A stretch of 64,000 nt of DNA. Origin: Paraburkholderia dilworthii (GTDB taxonomy: Bacteria; Pseudomonadota; Gammaproteobacteria; Burkholderiales; Burkholderiaceae). The DNA lies in assembly GCF_000472525.1 (NCBI RefSeq), contig NZ_AWZT01000012.1, positions 62,001 to 126,000 on the forward strand. The letters are read 5' to 3'. Shown here in pieces: positions 1 to 7,743 of this stretch. The first letter of the stretch is position 1, and every line of letters starts with the position of its first letter. A model generated the notes under the pieces. The model was not told the DNA's origin. It worked only from the letters and a program-made list of their open reading frames with translations, and did no database searches. A program made the translations under genes and the position numbers.

Positions 1-178
1 CGTCGTAACGGGCTATGCAGCGGACCACCCGGATCCACGGACGGAACACTTCAAGCCAGATGCCGTTAGAGGCGATGAGCAGCCGCTCGCCCGCGACCGT
101 CAGCGGCGGCACCGCCTCATTGCGCGGGACCATCACGGACGGAAACGACTTCTGCAGGACTGCGTCCAGGGCGTTCAT
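1..178 (-). CDS. PRTRC system protein A, N-terminal part (runs off the left edge)
   Basis: Only the first 59 codons are in the window; the gene continues beyond base 1. It begins at an ATG that overlaps the stop of the upstream protein B gene in an ATGA arrangement, implying translational coupling. The N-terminus (MNALDAVLQKSFPSVMVPR) fits the PRTRC A position after F and B. Members of this family carry a JAB-type metalloprotease domain, to my recollection; that part would lie outside the window and cannot be checked here. Assignment rests mainly on gene order. Confidence 0.65.
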   Translation of the reverse strand, partial: MNALDAVLQKSFPSVMVPRNEAVPPLTVAGERLLIASNGIWLEVFRPWIRVVRCIARYD

Positions 179-900
179 GCTGCACCTCCGACGCGACCGC
201 TCACCAGCGCCTGCACCGTGAATTTCGTCGGCACGAGGCATTCGAGCGGAAACGTCTCGCCGAACTTCCCGTCGAGCATGTCGCGCCAGAAGGCGTATTC
301 ACCATCCGTGTAGCTCACGCGCTTGCCGCCTGCGTTGGGATGGGTGAAGGCCGACTCGAAAAACCCGGCTTCCCAGCGGGGGATCGATGCCACATCGACA
401 CGTTTGGGCACCCGCGCCGTTCCGATGCAGATGCCGCCCTGATCCCACGTGTTGAAGTACGGCGGCTCAAACAGCTTCGTGCCCGCCGTGGGTCGCTCTC
501 CATCGGCGAGCGCAAAGACGCGAAATCCCAGACTGGACGCCTGGAATACGAGTCCCGGATGCGGCACGACGGCGGAGCGCTCACCAAGGTTAGAGCATTT
601 GAAGAACACCCGGCGCATTCCGCCCGGGCACCACCACGTCACGGCCGCCGACGAGACACCTAACACCGTCGGCGGCAGGAACTCCGCCTTCGGTGCGGCG
701 TGCTCCGCCAGTTTTGTGAGCGCAGAAATCAGCGCGTCGCGCTGCAGCGGCCGACCAGCGCCGACCGTAGGGCGCCCGTTCACCAACGCGATCGGGTGCG
801 CCGTTGCAAACACCGTGCTGTCATCCTTCGCGCCGTACAGCAGCAGCGCCGACTGCAGTGCAACATCTGCACCGGCGCGGCCAGTTGAGATACCAGACAT
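175..900 (-). CDS. PRTRC system protein B (E2-like fold)
   Basis: The 241-residue protein has the segment PPYFNTWDQGGICIGT at about 146-161, which resembles the catalytic loop of ubiquitin-conjugating (E2) enzymes (HPNxxxxGxICL), with Cys158 at the active-site position. A later WEAGFFESAFTHPN block is typical of PRTRC B. PRTRC B has been grouped with prokaryotic E2-like families, so the likely role is a thioester or transfer step with the ubiquitin-like protein C and a ThiF-type E1, although no reaction has been shown. It lies 10 bases after protein F and overlaps protein A by 4 bases. Confidence 0.85.
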   Translation of the reverse strand: MSGISTGRAGADVALQSALLLYGAKDDSTVFATAHPIALVNGRPTVGAGRPLQRDALISALTKLAEHAAPKAEFLPPTVLGVSSAAVTWWCPGGMRRVFFKCSNLGERSAVVPHPGLVFQASSLGFRVFALADGERPTAGTKLFEPPYFNTWDQGGICIGTARVPKRVDVASIPRWEAGFFESAFTHPNAGGKRVSYTDGEYAFWRDMLDGKFGETFPLECLVPTKFTVQALVSGRVGGAA

Positions 901-910
901 AAGAAGACTC

Positions 911-2053
911 CTAGATGATGTGCGTCACCAACGCCAGCAGGCGGTCGAGACGCTTCAGAATGGAAAATGCGAGCTCCCAGTCGGCGTACTGCCGGCGGAT
1001 CGCGCGCGCGTTGGCGCCCAATGCGATGAAGCCGTGATAAGTCGTGGCCTCGCCGCTTTGAGCCTCGCTGTCGAAATGAGCGTCGAGGATGTCGCCGGTG
1101 AACTCGTTGCCGTCGTAGACGATTCCGCATCCCGCGTAGACGGGATTGGTCTCGTAACAGGCGTCAAAAAGTCTTCGCCGACGCGTGCCGTGCATCAGCC
1201 GGTTCAGGCTGAGCAATTCTGTGCAGACCCGGCGAACAGTCCCCCTGCTTCTGGAACGCAGCGCAAGCAGCTCGTCGTCCGTCAATGCCGGACGAAGCCG
1301 CCAGCGGCCGCCGGTGAAAACGGAAGCTTCAGCGTCCTCCGGGGCCAGCATGGGTCTGACGACCGAGGGCAGATAAGCCTTGCGCGCCTCTTCGTCTTCG
1401 CCAAACCGCTCCTTGAGCATCTCGTCCGCTTCCGCGTCGGTGATGCGCTCGTCCCCGTCCCAGTACCAGCATGAAAATTCATACATGAACCAGTCGGGGG
1501 TTCGCAGCCAAACCGTACGCAGGGAGGCCCGATGGATGACGGACATGACCGTGCGCAGAAGCAGCGGATGCGCGGCGCGCAACTTCGCGGCCGTCGCCCC
1601 GAATGAGCAGATCCATTCTTCTGGCGACTCCAGAGCGAAGAACAGTGGCGAAGGATCTTCGTCATTGCTCGCCGTTCCGGTGTACCGCAGGACGTCGCCC
1701 ACCGCGTGGCTGTCGAACAGCCGCGCCTGCACCGTGATTCGCTCGAGTCGGCATGTGTGGCGCCTCGCCCAGGCAAAGAACGCCTGCTGCAAGGCATCTC
1801 CAGCATCGACCGGCGCGTTCACGTCTGCGGCACGCAGGGGTCCGTACAGGAAGTGCTTTTTTGCCAGAGACGCGAGCGATACGTCCTCGCGCCACTTCAC
1901 GCGTGCAGCGACAGGGACGTCGTCCGCGACGCTGGGCAGCGTCAGAAAATCAGTGGCAGGTCGACATCGGGCAACGGCAGCGCGTGGCGGTTGCCACGAC
2001 CCACCGGCGCCGAGAGTGAAGTGCGAATCAGCTGTTGAAGGATCGAAGAGCAT
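911..2053 (-). CDS. PRTRC system protein F
   Basis: A 380-residue soluble protein placed between C and B, the usual PRTRC F position. It has no motif I can assign, no signal peptide and no clear membrane segment. The start ATG is preceded by GAGGAAG. A hairpin followed by a T-run separates it from protein C upstream, so its expression may be partly uncoupled from ParB, E and C. Its function is unknown; it is recognised by context and length rather than by a catalytic signature. Confidence 0.75.
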   Translation of the reverse strand: MLFDPSTADSHFTLGAGGSWQPPRAAVARCRPATDFLTLPSVADDVPVAARVKWREDVSLASLAKKHFLYGPLRAADVNAPVDAGDALQQAFFAWARRHTCRLERITVQARLFDSHAVGDVLRYTGTASNDEDPSPLFFALESPEEWICSFGATAAKLRAAHPLLLRTVMSVIHRASLRTVWLRTPDWFMYEFSCWYWDGDERITDAEADEMLKERFGEDEEARKAYLPSVVRPMLAPEDAEASVFTGGRWRLRPALTDDELLALRSRSRGTVRRVCTELLSLNRLMHGTRRRRLFDACYETNPVYAGCGIVYDGNEFTGDILDAHFDSEAQSGEATTYHGFIALGANARAIRRQYADWELAFSILKRLDRLLALVTHII

Positions 2054-2075
2054 GAGCGGGCTTCCTCGTCATAAA

Positions 2076-2101
2076 GAAAAACCGCCCTTTCGGGCGGTTC
2101 C
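2076..2101 (-). terminator. Intrinsic terminator or attenuator between PRTRC C and F
   Basis: On the minus strand a perfect 7-bp stem (ACCGCCC/GGGCGGT) with a GAAA tetraloop is followed by TTTTTC. It sits inside the PRTRC operon, 23 bases before the F start, so it probably reduces rather than ends transcription into F, B and A. Confidence 0.75.
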
Positions 2102-2149
2102 TGGTTGAATGCCGCGTCCGGTCCGGACAGGGCTTTGAGCAAAGCGTCC

Positions 2150-2368
2150 TTACGCATGGGAGCCTTTGGCCCCTGCTGCCCGGACGAACGTATAACGCAT
2201 CACGTTCCCACTGATTTCGGGCCCGTCTACCGCGGCCGTCGTCAGTTCAGGGTACTGTGCGGTGAACAGATCGCGAACCTGATCCGGCGTGAACGCCGGG
2301 CCGGGATCGAGAAGGGTCATGCCGTTGTAGGCGAACTCGCGAATCACTGCCGCAATGGAGATCGACAT
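2150..2368 (-). CDS. PRTRC system protein C (ubiquitin-like beta-grasp)
   Basis: A 72-residue protein with the PRTRC C pattern: REFAYNGMTLLDPGP near the N-terminus, TPDQVRDLFTAQYPELTTA in the middle and a C-terminal YTFVRAAGAKG. The family is classed as prokaryotic ubiquitin-like, to my recollection. The tail is GAKGSHA, not a bare diglycine, so conjugation is not evident from sequence and might need processing or may not occur. It follows protein E by 10 bases and precedes the internal terminator. Confidence 0.85.
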   Translation of the reverse strand: MSISIAAVIREFAYNGMTLLDPGPAFTPDQVRDLFTAQYPELTTAAVDGPEISGNVMRYTFVRAAGAKGSHA

Positions 2369-2378
2369 GGCAGGCCCC

Positions 2379-2843
2379 TTATCCGAGAAGCGACAGCAGG
2401 TCCGTGCCTTTCGGCCCGGCGGATACGGGCTCGGCCGACGCTACAGCAGATGCGGGCTCCGACGCTTGCGCATCGTCATCCTCATCGCTCTCGTCGTTAT
2501 CCGCCGCGCTGCTCGAAACCGGCGCAGGAAGCGCCTTCTTCGAACCGCCCTGCAACGCCTTCTGCGCCTTGCCGGCCTGCGACTTCGTCGCTTCTTCGAG
2601 GATCGCCGTTGTTGCTGCGACCTGCTCCTCGAGCGACTTGTGCGAACCCGTGTAGGTCAACAGTGCGGCCGCGAATCCCTCATCGAGCTCCGCCGAAGTG
2701 GCCGTGAGCACGAGAGGCTGACGCAGCGCCGGGTCCGGCGCACCTTGCGGCACGACAAACACCGCCAGTTGATCACCGGCTGCCTGCAACGTCATGACGA
2801 CCTTGCCTGCGGAGCGCACGAGCGCTTCCAGTTGCTGAAACAT
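2379..2843 (-). CDS. PRTRC system protein E
   Basis: The ATG at 2843 was chosen because CTGGAG lies 8 bases upstream and the product then starts MFQQLEALV, as expected for PRTRC E; upstream in-frame codons lie in the terminator region. The N-terminal two thirds form a compact domain (SAGKVVMTLQAAGDQLAVFVVP, ELDEGFAAALL). The C-terminus is low-complexity and acidic (DNDESDEDDDA) with an Ala/Ser/Pro-rich tail ending DLLSLLG. The biochemical role is unknown. Confidence 0.8.
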   Translation of the reverse strand: MFQQLEALVRSAGKVVMTLQAAGDQLAVFVVPQGAPDPALRQPLVLTATSAELDEGFAAALLTYTGSHKSLEEQVAATTAILEEATKSQAGKAQKALQGGSKKALPAPVSSSAADNDESDEDDDAQASEPASAVASAEPVSAGPKGTDLLSLLG

Positions 2844-2862
2844 GATTGACTCCAGAAAAAAG

Positions 2863-2884
2863 TGAAAAAGCCGCACGAGGCGGC
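2863..2884 (-). terminator. Hairpin plus T-run between PRTRC ParB and E
   Basis: Minus-strand stem GCCGC/GCGGC with a 5-base loop followed by TTTTTC, located 20 bases before the protein E start. Like the C-F hairpin it is inside the operon and probably acts as an attenuator. Confidence 0.6.
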
Positions 2885-2930
2885 GTATACATATAGAGGG
2901 GGAACGGGACGCAGAACGCGCCCCGCCAGA

Positions 2931-4619
2931 TCAGAACTTCAGCACCTTCGGCAGCTTGCCCGCATAGTCGAAACCTTCGACCTTGAGCAGAGCCTCGATG
3001 AGTTCCGGTTTCGATTTCGCGAAAACCTTCTTGAAGTTGTCGCCGAGCGCTGCGCGAATACCGATCTCGTCGGCCAGCACCAGCATTTCGGACTTCGTAA
3101 TCAGCTCCAGAAACTCCTTGTCGAGCTTCCAGTGCTTCTTCAGGTCCAGCTTGTGCGACTTGCACAACTGCGTGAGCCGCGTGACTTCCAGCCCCTCGAT
3201 CGCCGCAAACAGCATGGCAATCATGAGGTCCGCCTGAACCTTCTCGCTGGTCGCCTGAACAGCGCTGACCGACTTCGGAAGATCCGCCATCGGCAACTCG
3301 ACGTCGCCACCGACCATGCGCTCGAAGAACTTGCGGAACGCACCGTCCTCAATGTGCCGGGCGTTGCCGCTTAGCACGACTGCGATCAGATACTGGCGAG
3401 CCAGATTGTGATCCATGCCGATGTCCATGCGTAGCGCCTTGCGCCAGAGCTTCACGCGATACGCCTTGACCTTCTCAGACTCGGCAATCACCGTGACCGA
3501 TGGGTTCGTCGACGTCGGCGCGCCTGCAGACTTGCCGGCCGTGCCGCTCGCGCTCTTTGCCGCCGGCGCTGACTTCGCGCCTTCGGCCTGCTTCGGCTGC
3601 TCCGCGGCCTTCTCTGCCTGGATGCGCGCCGCCACCTTCTTCATGTTGCAGACGGTGTCGAAGCATTGCCCGCGATAGGCCTTACCAAGGGATTCTGGCA
3701 AGCCGCTGACAGCCGCGCCGTAGTTCGCGCAGGCATGACAGGCTTTCGCCTGCTCAAGCCCCACGCCTTTCGGACCGTCCACCGCCAGTTGCACGCGCGT
3801 GTGGTTGTCGCCAGCCCGCACGATACGCACGGTCTGGAACTCATCACGCAGGCCTGCCGCTGTCGCTTCAAGCTGCTTCTCCGTTTTCTCGTTGAAACAG
3901 GTTTTGTTCGTACAGTTGCCCGTACCGATCGCTTCGCCAAACATCTGCGCCTGCGTCGACGAGTTGTGCGGGCAACCCGCGCAATCCGCCTTGTCGAAGA
4001 TGGCTGATGCCAACGCGCACGACGCCGATTCCACCAGCTTGCGCACGTCCGCGACTGAACGCTTCTCCGCGACGACGACGGGCAGGACCTTGTCCTGATT
4101 CTCTTTCGAGAGCGCCGCCAGCAGCTCGGCGTGAGCGATGTTGATCTTCCGCTCGCTCAGGGCATCGAGCACAGCCGTCGAACAGTTCAGGAGCGCGAGG
4201 CGGCTATCGAGGGTCGAACGTGACCAACCAAGGATCTTGGCCGTCACGTCGCGATCGCCGCCATGGATCCCTAGCAGCTCAGCTGCGTCGCGAGCTTCTT
4301 CGGCGGGCGAAAGGTCCTCGCGCTGGATGTTCTCCATGAGCGCAATACGCCGCGCTTCGGCTTCGTCGACGTCCTTTACAACGATGGGCATCGGGAAGTC
4401 TTCGCCGTGGGCTTCCATGGCGCCGCGGTAACGGCGTCCACCGGCGATGACCTCGTAGTCGAAATCGCCGTCAACGACCGGACGCACGATGATCGGCGTG
4501 TCCACGCCGTGCTGACGGATCGACTCGGTCAGTTCCGCGAGCGCCTTCGGATCGAAGTACGTGCGAGGGTTCCGACCGATTCTGATGCGCTTGAGGGGAG
4601 CAGTAAGTTGTTGTTGCAT
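2931..4619 (-). CDS. PRTRC system ParB-family protein
   Basis: A 562-residue protein. Residues about 8-110 are a ParB/Srx N-terminal nuclease-like domain (NPRTYFDPKALAELTESI, VIAGGRRYRGA, ALMENIQREDLSPAEEA), then a ParB helix-turn-helix (VTAKILGWSRSTLDSRLALL). A cysteine-rich middle (DCAGCPH, GNCTNKTCFNEKT, CHACANYG, CFDTVCNMK) suggests zinc binding, followed by an Ala/Lys-rich linker and a helical C-terminal domain. It heads the PRTRC operon. Likely roles are DNA binding and regulation; partition activity is not certain because the plasmid has a separate ParA/ParB pair. Start ATG has TGGAG upstream. Confidence 0.9.
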   Translation of the reverse strand: MQQQLTAPLKRIRIGRNPRTYFDPKALAELTESIRQHGVDTPIIVRPVVDGDFDYEVIAGGRRYRGAMEAHGEDFPMPIVVKDVDEAEARRIALMENIQREDLSPAEEARDAAELLGIHGGDRDVTAKILGWSRSTLDSRLALLNCSTAVLDALSERKINIAHAELLAALSKENQDKVLPVVVAEKRSVADVRKLVESASCALASAIFDKADCAGCPHNSSTQAQMFGEAIGTGNCTNKTCFNEKTEKQLEATAAGLRDEFQTVRIVRAGDNHTRVQLAVDGPKGVGLEQAKACHACANYGAAVSGLPESLGKAYRGQCFDTVCNMKKVAARIQAEKAAEQPKQAEGAKSAPAAKSASGTAGKSAGAPTSTNPSVTVIAESEKVKAYRVKLWRKALRMDIGMDHNLARQYLIAVVLSGNARHIEDGAFRKFFERMVGGDVELPMADLPKSVSAVQATSEKVQADLMIAMLFAAIEGLEVTRLTQLCKSHKLDLKKHWKLDKEFLELITKSEMLVLADEIGIRAALGDNFKKVFAKSKPELIEALLKVEGFDYAGKLPKVLKF

Positions 4620-4646
4620 CGCAGGTTCTCCAGAGAGGGAACCTGC

Positions 4647-4674
4647 CCCCGTTCGGGAGTGGTTCCCGATGGGG
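4647..4674 (-). promoter_or_regulatory. Leader hairpin copy 1 (upstream of PRTRC ParB)
   Basis: On the minus strand CCCC-AT-CGGGA-loop-TCCCG-AA-CGGGG forms two stacked stems around a small internal loop, 28 bases before the start codon. Hairpins of the same shape but different sequence precede four other minus-strand genes in this window. Confidence 0.5.
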
Positions 4675-4707
4675 TCAAAGATGAAAAGCCGGATAGAGCC
4701 GGCAAGG

Positions 4708-4730
4708 TCGATGCGTCAGAGACGCGGTAA
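4708..4730. repeat. Dispersed GCGTC-AGA-GACGC element, copy 1
   Basis: Inverted repeat GCGTC(AGA)GACGC preceded by TCGAT, located about 90 bases upstream of the PRTRC ParB start. Related copies are at 6735, 18514 and 25093. Probably an operator or part of a promoter. Confidence 0.6.
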
Positions 4731-4813
4731 GTATTTGAACGATACCGCCAGTGACGGGCGTCGCCGCAGTGAAAAGGTGCAGAAATCGTATCGCCTTTTG
4801 CCTTCAGCGGACG

Positions 4814-4843
4814 AAAAAAAACCCGGTCGCAAGACCGGGCTTT
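4814..4843 (-). terminator. Intrinsic terminator of the methylase-like operon
   Basis: Minus-strand stem CCCGGTC/GACCGGG with a 4-base loop followed by eight T residues. It lies 60 bases after the stop of the N-6 methylase-like gene and isolates it from the PRTRC operon. Confidence 0.85.
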
Positions 4844-4904
4844 CTACATACATCGCTTTCACCGGGTGTTGCCACCCGGATCGGCGTGAGAAAACAGTGA
4901 TCCA

Positions 4905-5972
4905 TCAAAACAACGTCATCTGGTCGATACGATCGAAGATCGTGGGCTCTGTGCGCTTTGCCCCTGGCTCCTTTGTCACCTGCTCAAAGAGGTCCGCAAG
5001 CGACGACGCCACGGTCAGCGGCGCGCAACCGTCGCTTTGATCCTCTACCGCGACGGCGATATCGGATTCTTCACAAACAGCGGTATCGCCAGCGTGCAGC
5101 CGGCAAGTGCCTGAGTCTATTTCGACATCATCGGTCCTCGCTGCCTCAGGTGACTCAAGACTGGATTGCGGCATCGCCGCCTCATCTGCGGGGGACACCT
5201 CAGGCTCAACAGGCAACTGCTGCCTGCTACGCCTGAGCTTCCTGTTCCAGCCTACGAGCACGTGGGCAGGCGTGTACCACACTGACCAGACCTCAAGCGA
5301 CAGCGCGTTACCGTGCACGACGACCGCTGCGATGCCCATCAACGATAGCTGCACGTACGCCATATGCACGCACCGCGGGTCAATGTCGACGCAGGTCGCA
5401 TGGAGGGTCTCAGGATAATTCAGGCCCGCCTGATGCATGGCCTGTGCCGTCGCCACCACCATGCCAGCCGAACCGCAGGCCGGCTCCTGCAGGGTCACGA
5501 AGCCCTGCTCGCGGATAGACGCGCCATCGCCCACGGTCATCATGGCCATTAGCAGCGACACGCTATATGGCGTGAAAAACTGCCCCGCGCGAGCGTTCCC
5601 GAGTTCCAGCGCCATGAAAATTTCGCCGAGAACGTCACCAAGTCCGCTGGCCGGCTCATGACCGGAGCCCGGGTCCCCGATCGCGTCGATGCGCGTGCTG
5701 TAGCACATCTGCAGTTCCGCAAACATCGCGGCAAACCGGTTAACTTCCTCCCGTTTGTATTTGCCGACAACTTCGAGGTAACGCTTCTCGCGCGCTTCGA
5801 ACTGCGACTGGTCGACCTTGCTGCTAATGGCGATCGCGCTTACTTCAACGAAATCCGCGAACACAGTGTACGGATCGTGCGAATGCGTGAACTCGCGCAT
5901 CAACTTGATAATCGCAGCCTTGTGCGGATCTCCACTGCTCGCGGCACGCTCCTTCCTCTGCTGGCGTCCCAT
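4905..5972 (-). CDS. N-6 DNA methylase-like protein without a visible NPP(F/Y) motif
   Basis: The start at 5972 is preferred over a longer form because its ATG overlaps the upstream gene's TAA (TAATG). The 355-residue product resembles HsdM/N-6 adenine methylases: an FTPYSVSLLMAMM segment, AdoMet-binding motif I EPACGSAGM, and DIDPRCVHMAYVQLSLMGI. The catalytic motif IV NPP(F/Y) expected after GNAL is not seen; the sequence reads VVHGNALSLEVWSVWYTP instead. The C-terminal third is divergent and acidic. It may be a non-catalytic or substrate-binding relative. No specificity or restriction subunit is adjacent. Confidence 0.75.
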   Translation of the reverse strand: MGRQQRKERAASSGDPHKAAIIKLMREFTHSHDPYTVFADFVEVSAIAISSKVDQSQFEAREKRYLEVVGKYKREEVNRFAAMFAELQMCYSTRIDAIGDPGSGHEPASGLGDVLGEIFMALELGNARAGQFFTPYSVSLLMAMMTVGDGASIREQGFVTLQEPACGSAGMVVATAQAMHQAGLNYPETLHATCVDIDPRCVHMAYVQLSLMGIAAVVVHGNALSLEVWSVWYTPAHVLVGWNRKLRRSRQQLPVEPEVSPADEAAMPQSSLESPEAARTDDVEIDSGTCRLHAGDTAVCEESDIAVAVEDQSDGCAPLTVASSLADLFEQVTKEPGAKRTEPTIFDRIDQMTLF

Positions 5973-6349
5973 TAGCGTTCCCCTGCCGGGGCACCGATAT
6001 TGCCCAACTGCGATTCGAGCACCGTCCACAGCAGGTCGAAGTCAGGGACCTCGCCCAGCGCGAGCGAGCGCTCGACATCGAAGTCGGCCGCCTTGAGAAT
6101 CGCGGCGCGATGAACTAATGGTCGCTTCCCCTCGCAGGCAAATTGCTCGCGCGCTTTCCAGATAATGCGCGTGGCAAGCGTCTCGTACGTACGTCGTAGC
6201 TCGTCGACCACCTGTGCGGTAGTCGGCACGCGCACGGCGGGGTCGGGGCTCTCGCCAAACAGGCGCTTTTCAGTCGCTGCGATCGCGCTGTAGTGACGCC
6301 ATGCCGCCGTCTGCGCATCAATGAACGTTTGAATAAAGTGATTGAACAT
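5972..6349 (-). CDS. Hypothetical protein upstream of the methylase-like gene
   Basis: About 125 residues when started at the ATG at 6349 (MFNHFIQTFIDAQTAAW), with GGAA upstream; longer starts at 6361 or 6385 are possible. The layout hairpin, TATGGA, then ATG matches the leader of the gene at 20801-21025. The sequence is helical and charged, with no recognised domain. TAATG overlap with the methylase-like gene suggests coupled translation and a shared role. Confidence 0.6.
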   Translation of the reverse strand: MFNHFIQTFIDAQTAAWRHYSAIAATEKRLFGESPDPAVRVPTTAQVVDELRRTYETLATRIIWKAREQFACEGKRPLVHRAAILKAADFDVERSLALGEVPDFDLLWTVLESQLGNIGAPAGER

Positions 6350-6380
6350 GCCGGATTCCATAGGTGATCCGGGGCGCATC

Positions 6381-6403
6381 CCCAACGGGGCGGCCCCGTT
6401 GGG
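6381..6403 (-). promoter_or_regulatory. Leader hairpin copy 2
   Basis: Perfect 10-bp stem CCCAACGGGG/CCCCGTTGGG with a 3-base loop, 32 bases before the preferred ATG at 6349. It would partly overlap the coding region if the longest start were used, which supports the shorter start. Confidence 0.55.
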
Positions 6404-6420
6404 TGAGTGAATACTGCTGG

Positions 6421-6642
6421 TTAGACGCGGTAGTGAGCGCGCACGCGACGGCGCCGCTCCGCGAAAGGACGGCCACCAGTTATCGACACCGGAGCCGCAG
6501 CCACCAGATGACGTAGCGCTGCCGCGCGGAACTGTGGCGAGTAACGCTTTTTCGCGCTAACGATCCGCAGCAGCTGGTCATGAGAAAGACCATGCGTCTG
6601 CCAGACCATCAGTCCGAAAGAGAAGAGACGTTGACGATTCAT
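6421..6642 (-). CDS. Small hypothetical protein
   Basis: A 73-residue product starting MNRQRLFSFGLMVWQTHGL with TTGGAG 7 bases upstream of ATG. It is basic, rich in Arg at the C-terminus (RPFAERRRRVRAHYRV). No recognised family. It is preceded by a leader hairpin and by the dispersed element at 6735, like other minus-strand genes of this plasmid, which supports it being expressed. Confidence 0.5.
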   Translation of the reverse strand: MNRQRLFSFGLMVWQTHGLSHDQLLRIVSAKKRYSPQFRAAALRHLVAAAPVSITGGRPFAERRRRVRAHYRV

Positions 6643-6671
6643 GCGAGCTCCAACGATTGGACGGGAGCACG

Positions 6672-6699
6672 CCCGCAACGGGTGTAGAGCCCGTCGGGG
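6672..6699 (-). promoter_or_regulatory. Leader hairpin copy 3
   Basis: Minus strand CCCC-G-ACGGG-loop-CCCGT-TG-CGGG, about 30 bases upstream of the small gene at 6421-6642. Same architecture as copies at 4647, 6381, 21061 and 24446 with compensating base changes. Confidence 0.5.
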
Positions 6700-6734
6700 T
6701 AAATGAAGACCGCCGGCTCGTCGCAGGCGGGTGG

Positions 6735-6757
6735 TCGATGCGTCAGGGACGCGAGAG
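6735..6757. repeat. Dispersed GCGTC-AGG-GACGC element, copy 2
   Basis: TCGAT followed by GCGTC(AGG)GACGC and GAGAG, about 95 bases upstream of the gene at 6421-6642. Confidence 0.6.
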
Positions 6758-6856
6758 ATGCAACGATGGTATCGGGGCGAGCCCGCCATGCACGCTCGAA
6801 TGGGCACGACTTTTGGGTGGCTTTCGCCCGCACACGCGCACGGATCATCGCGAAGA

Positions 6857-6890
6857 TATCCACAGATTCGTTTGATAACTCTGTGGATTA
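6857..6890. repeat. Inverted pair of DnaA-box-like sequences
   Basis: TATCCACAGA and TCTGTGGATTA form a 9-bp inverted repeat separated by 13 bases. Each half matches the consensus TTATCCACA at 8 of 9 positions. It may be a DnaA-binding or operator site; its distance from the replication genes makes an origin role uncertain. Confidence 0.45.
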
Positions 6891-6965
6891 CCTGACCCTA
6901 CGACCCCTTCTCGCCCCGCCCATAGGGCGATGCGAACAGTCCACCTTTAACGCGGGCAGGAGCGA

Positions 6966-6993
6966 CGCCCGTGAGCCGGCTCACGGTCTTAAC
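6966..6993. promoter_or_regulatory. CCGTGAGCCGGCTCACGG operator-like palindrome, copy 1
   Basis: A perfect 18-bp palindrome followed on the plus strand by TCTTAAC. Read on the minus strand it becomes GTTAAGACC plus the palindrome, the same arrangement as at 25218 and 46595, so a minus-strand promoter overlapped by an operator is likely. Confidence 0.65.
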
Positions 6994-7120
6994 CGCGAAA
7001 GCTTCAGAAAACCATATAGCTTTGGGCCGCGAAGGGTGTCCGGTTGGCTGAGATGCACTTCACTTGCAAAACGCGGGCAGTCCTGCGAACCCTTACTATC
7101 GTCGTCAACGGATAAATCGA

Positions 7121-7642
7121 ATGAAAAAGATCCTTGCTATCGTGCTAGCTGTATTTACCACCGGCGCAATCGCTGAAGAAAGTTCGCCGCCAACCGGCCC
7201 GCAACGCGTGGCAATCCACGATATCCGCGAACGATCCATTGCCATCACGGGCGACCAGCCCGGCCGGACCACCACCGCGCCCTCGCAGATCTATTACCAG
7301 GTGACTCTATCCCGCGACGGGATAGTTCTCAGGTCATTCAACTTCGTGACGGACGACGGAAAACAGGTAACCGCAACGAGCGAAGATACCGTCGCGTATC
7401 AGGCCTCGTGCGACGCGACCACGGACTGCTCGACGGGCGAATCGCATTCCGGCATCTTTGTCTCCCTCACACCCCGGGTTGGACCAGACGGGACGATTCT
7501 GACTATCTGCGAGATCAACGTATCGGCATTGCGTCGCGCCGATGACTTCAGCACAACAAGCGAGTTCTTCACGTATCGCGGTCAGGAAATGAGAATCTCA
7601 CATGGCGGGCTTTCGCTGACGATCAGGGCGAGGGCCGTTTAA
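7121..7642 (+). CDS. Exported hypothetical protein
   Basis: A 173-residue protein with a clear Sec signal peptide (MKKILAIVLAVFTTGAIA, likely cleavage before EES). The ATG at 7121 was chosen because it starts this peptide. The mature part is predicted to be beta-rich and has three cysteines (SCDATTDC and ILTIC) that could form disulfides in the periplasm. No family recognised. It is the first plus-strand gene after the regulatory region at 6.85-7.0 kb. Confidence 0.65.
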   Translation: MKKILAIVLAVFTTGAIAEESSPPTGPQRVAIHDIRERSIAITGDQPGRTTTAPSQIYYQVTLSRDGIVLRSFNFVTDDGKQVTATSEDTVAYQASCDATTDCSTGESHSGIFVSLTPRVGPDGTILTICEINVSALRRADDFSTTSEFFTYRGQEMRISHGGLSLTIRARAV

Positions 7643-7743
7643 CGCAACCGCCAAGAACCGAAAGCAACGGCAAACGTGGGGCCTTTTGCATTCGCCTAGG
7701 GGACTCGCGGCAGGAGAATGACTTATACCCTCCGCGCGGGGAC

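Noticed and set aside
449-1474. Long plus-strand frame opposite PRTRC B and F
   Set aside because: Composition is shadow-like and both minus-strand genes are well supported.
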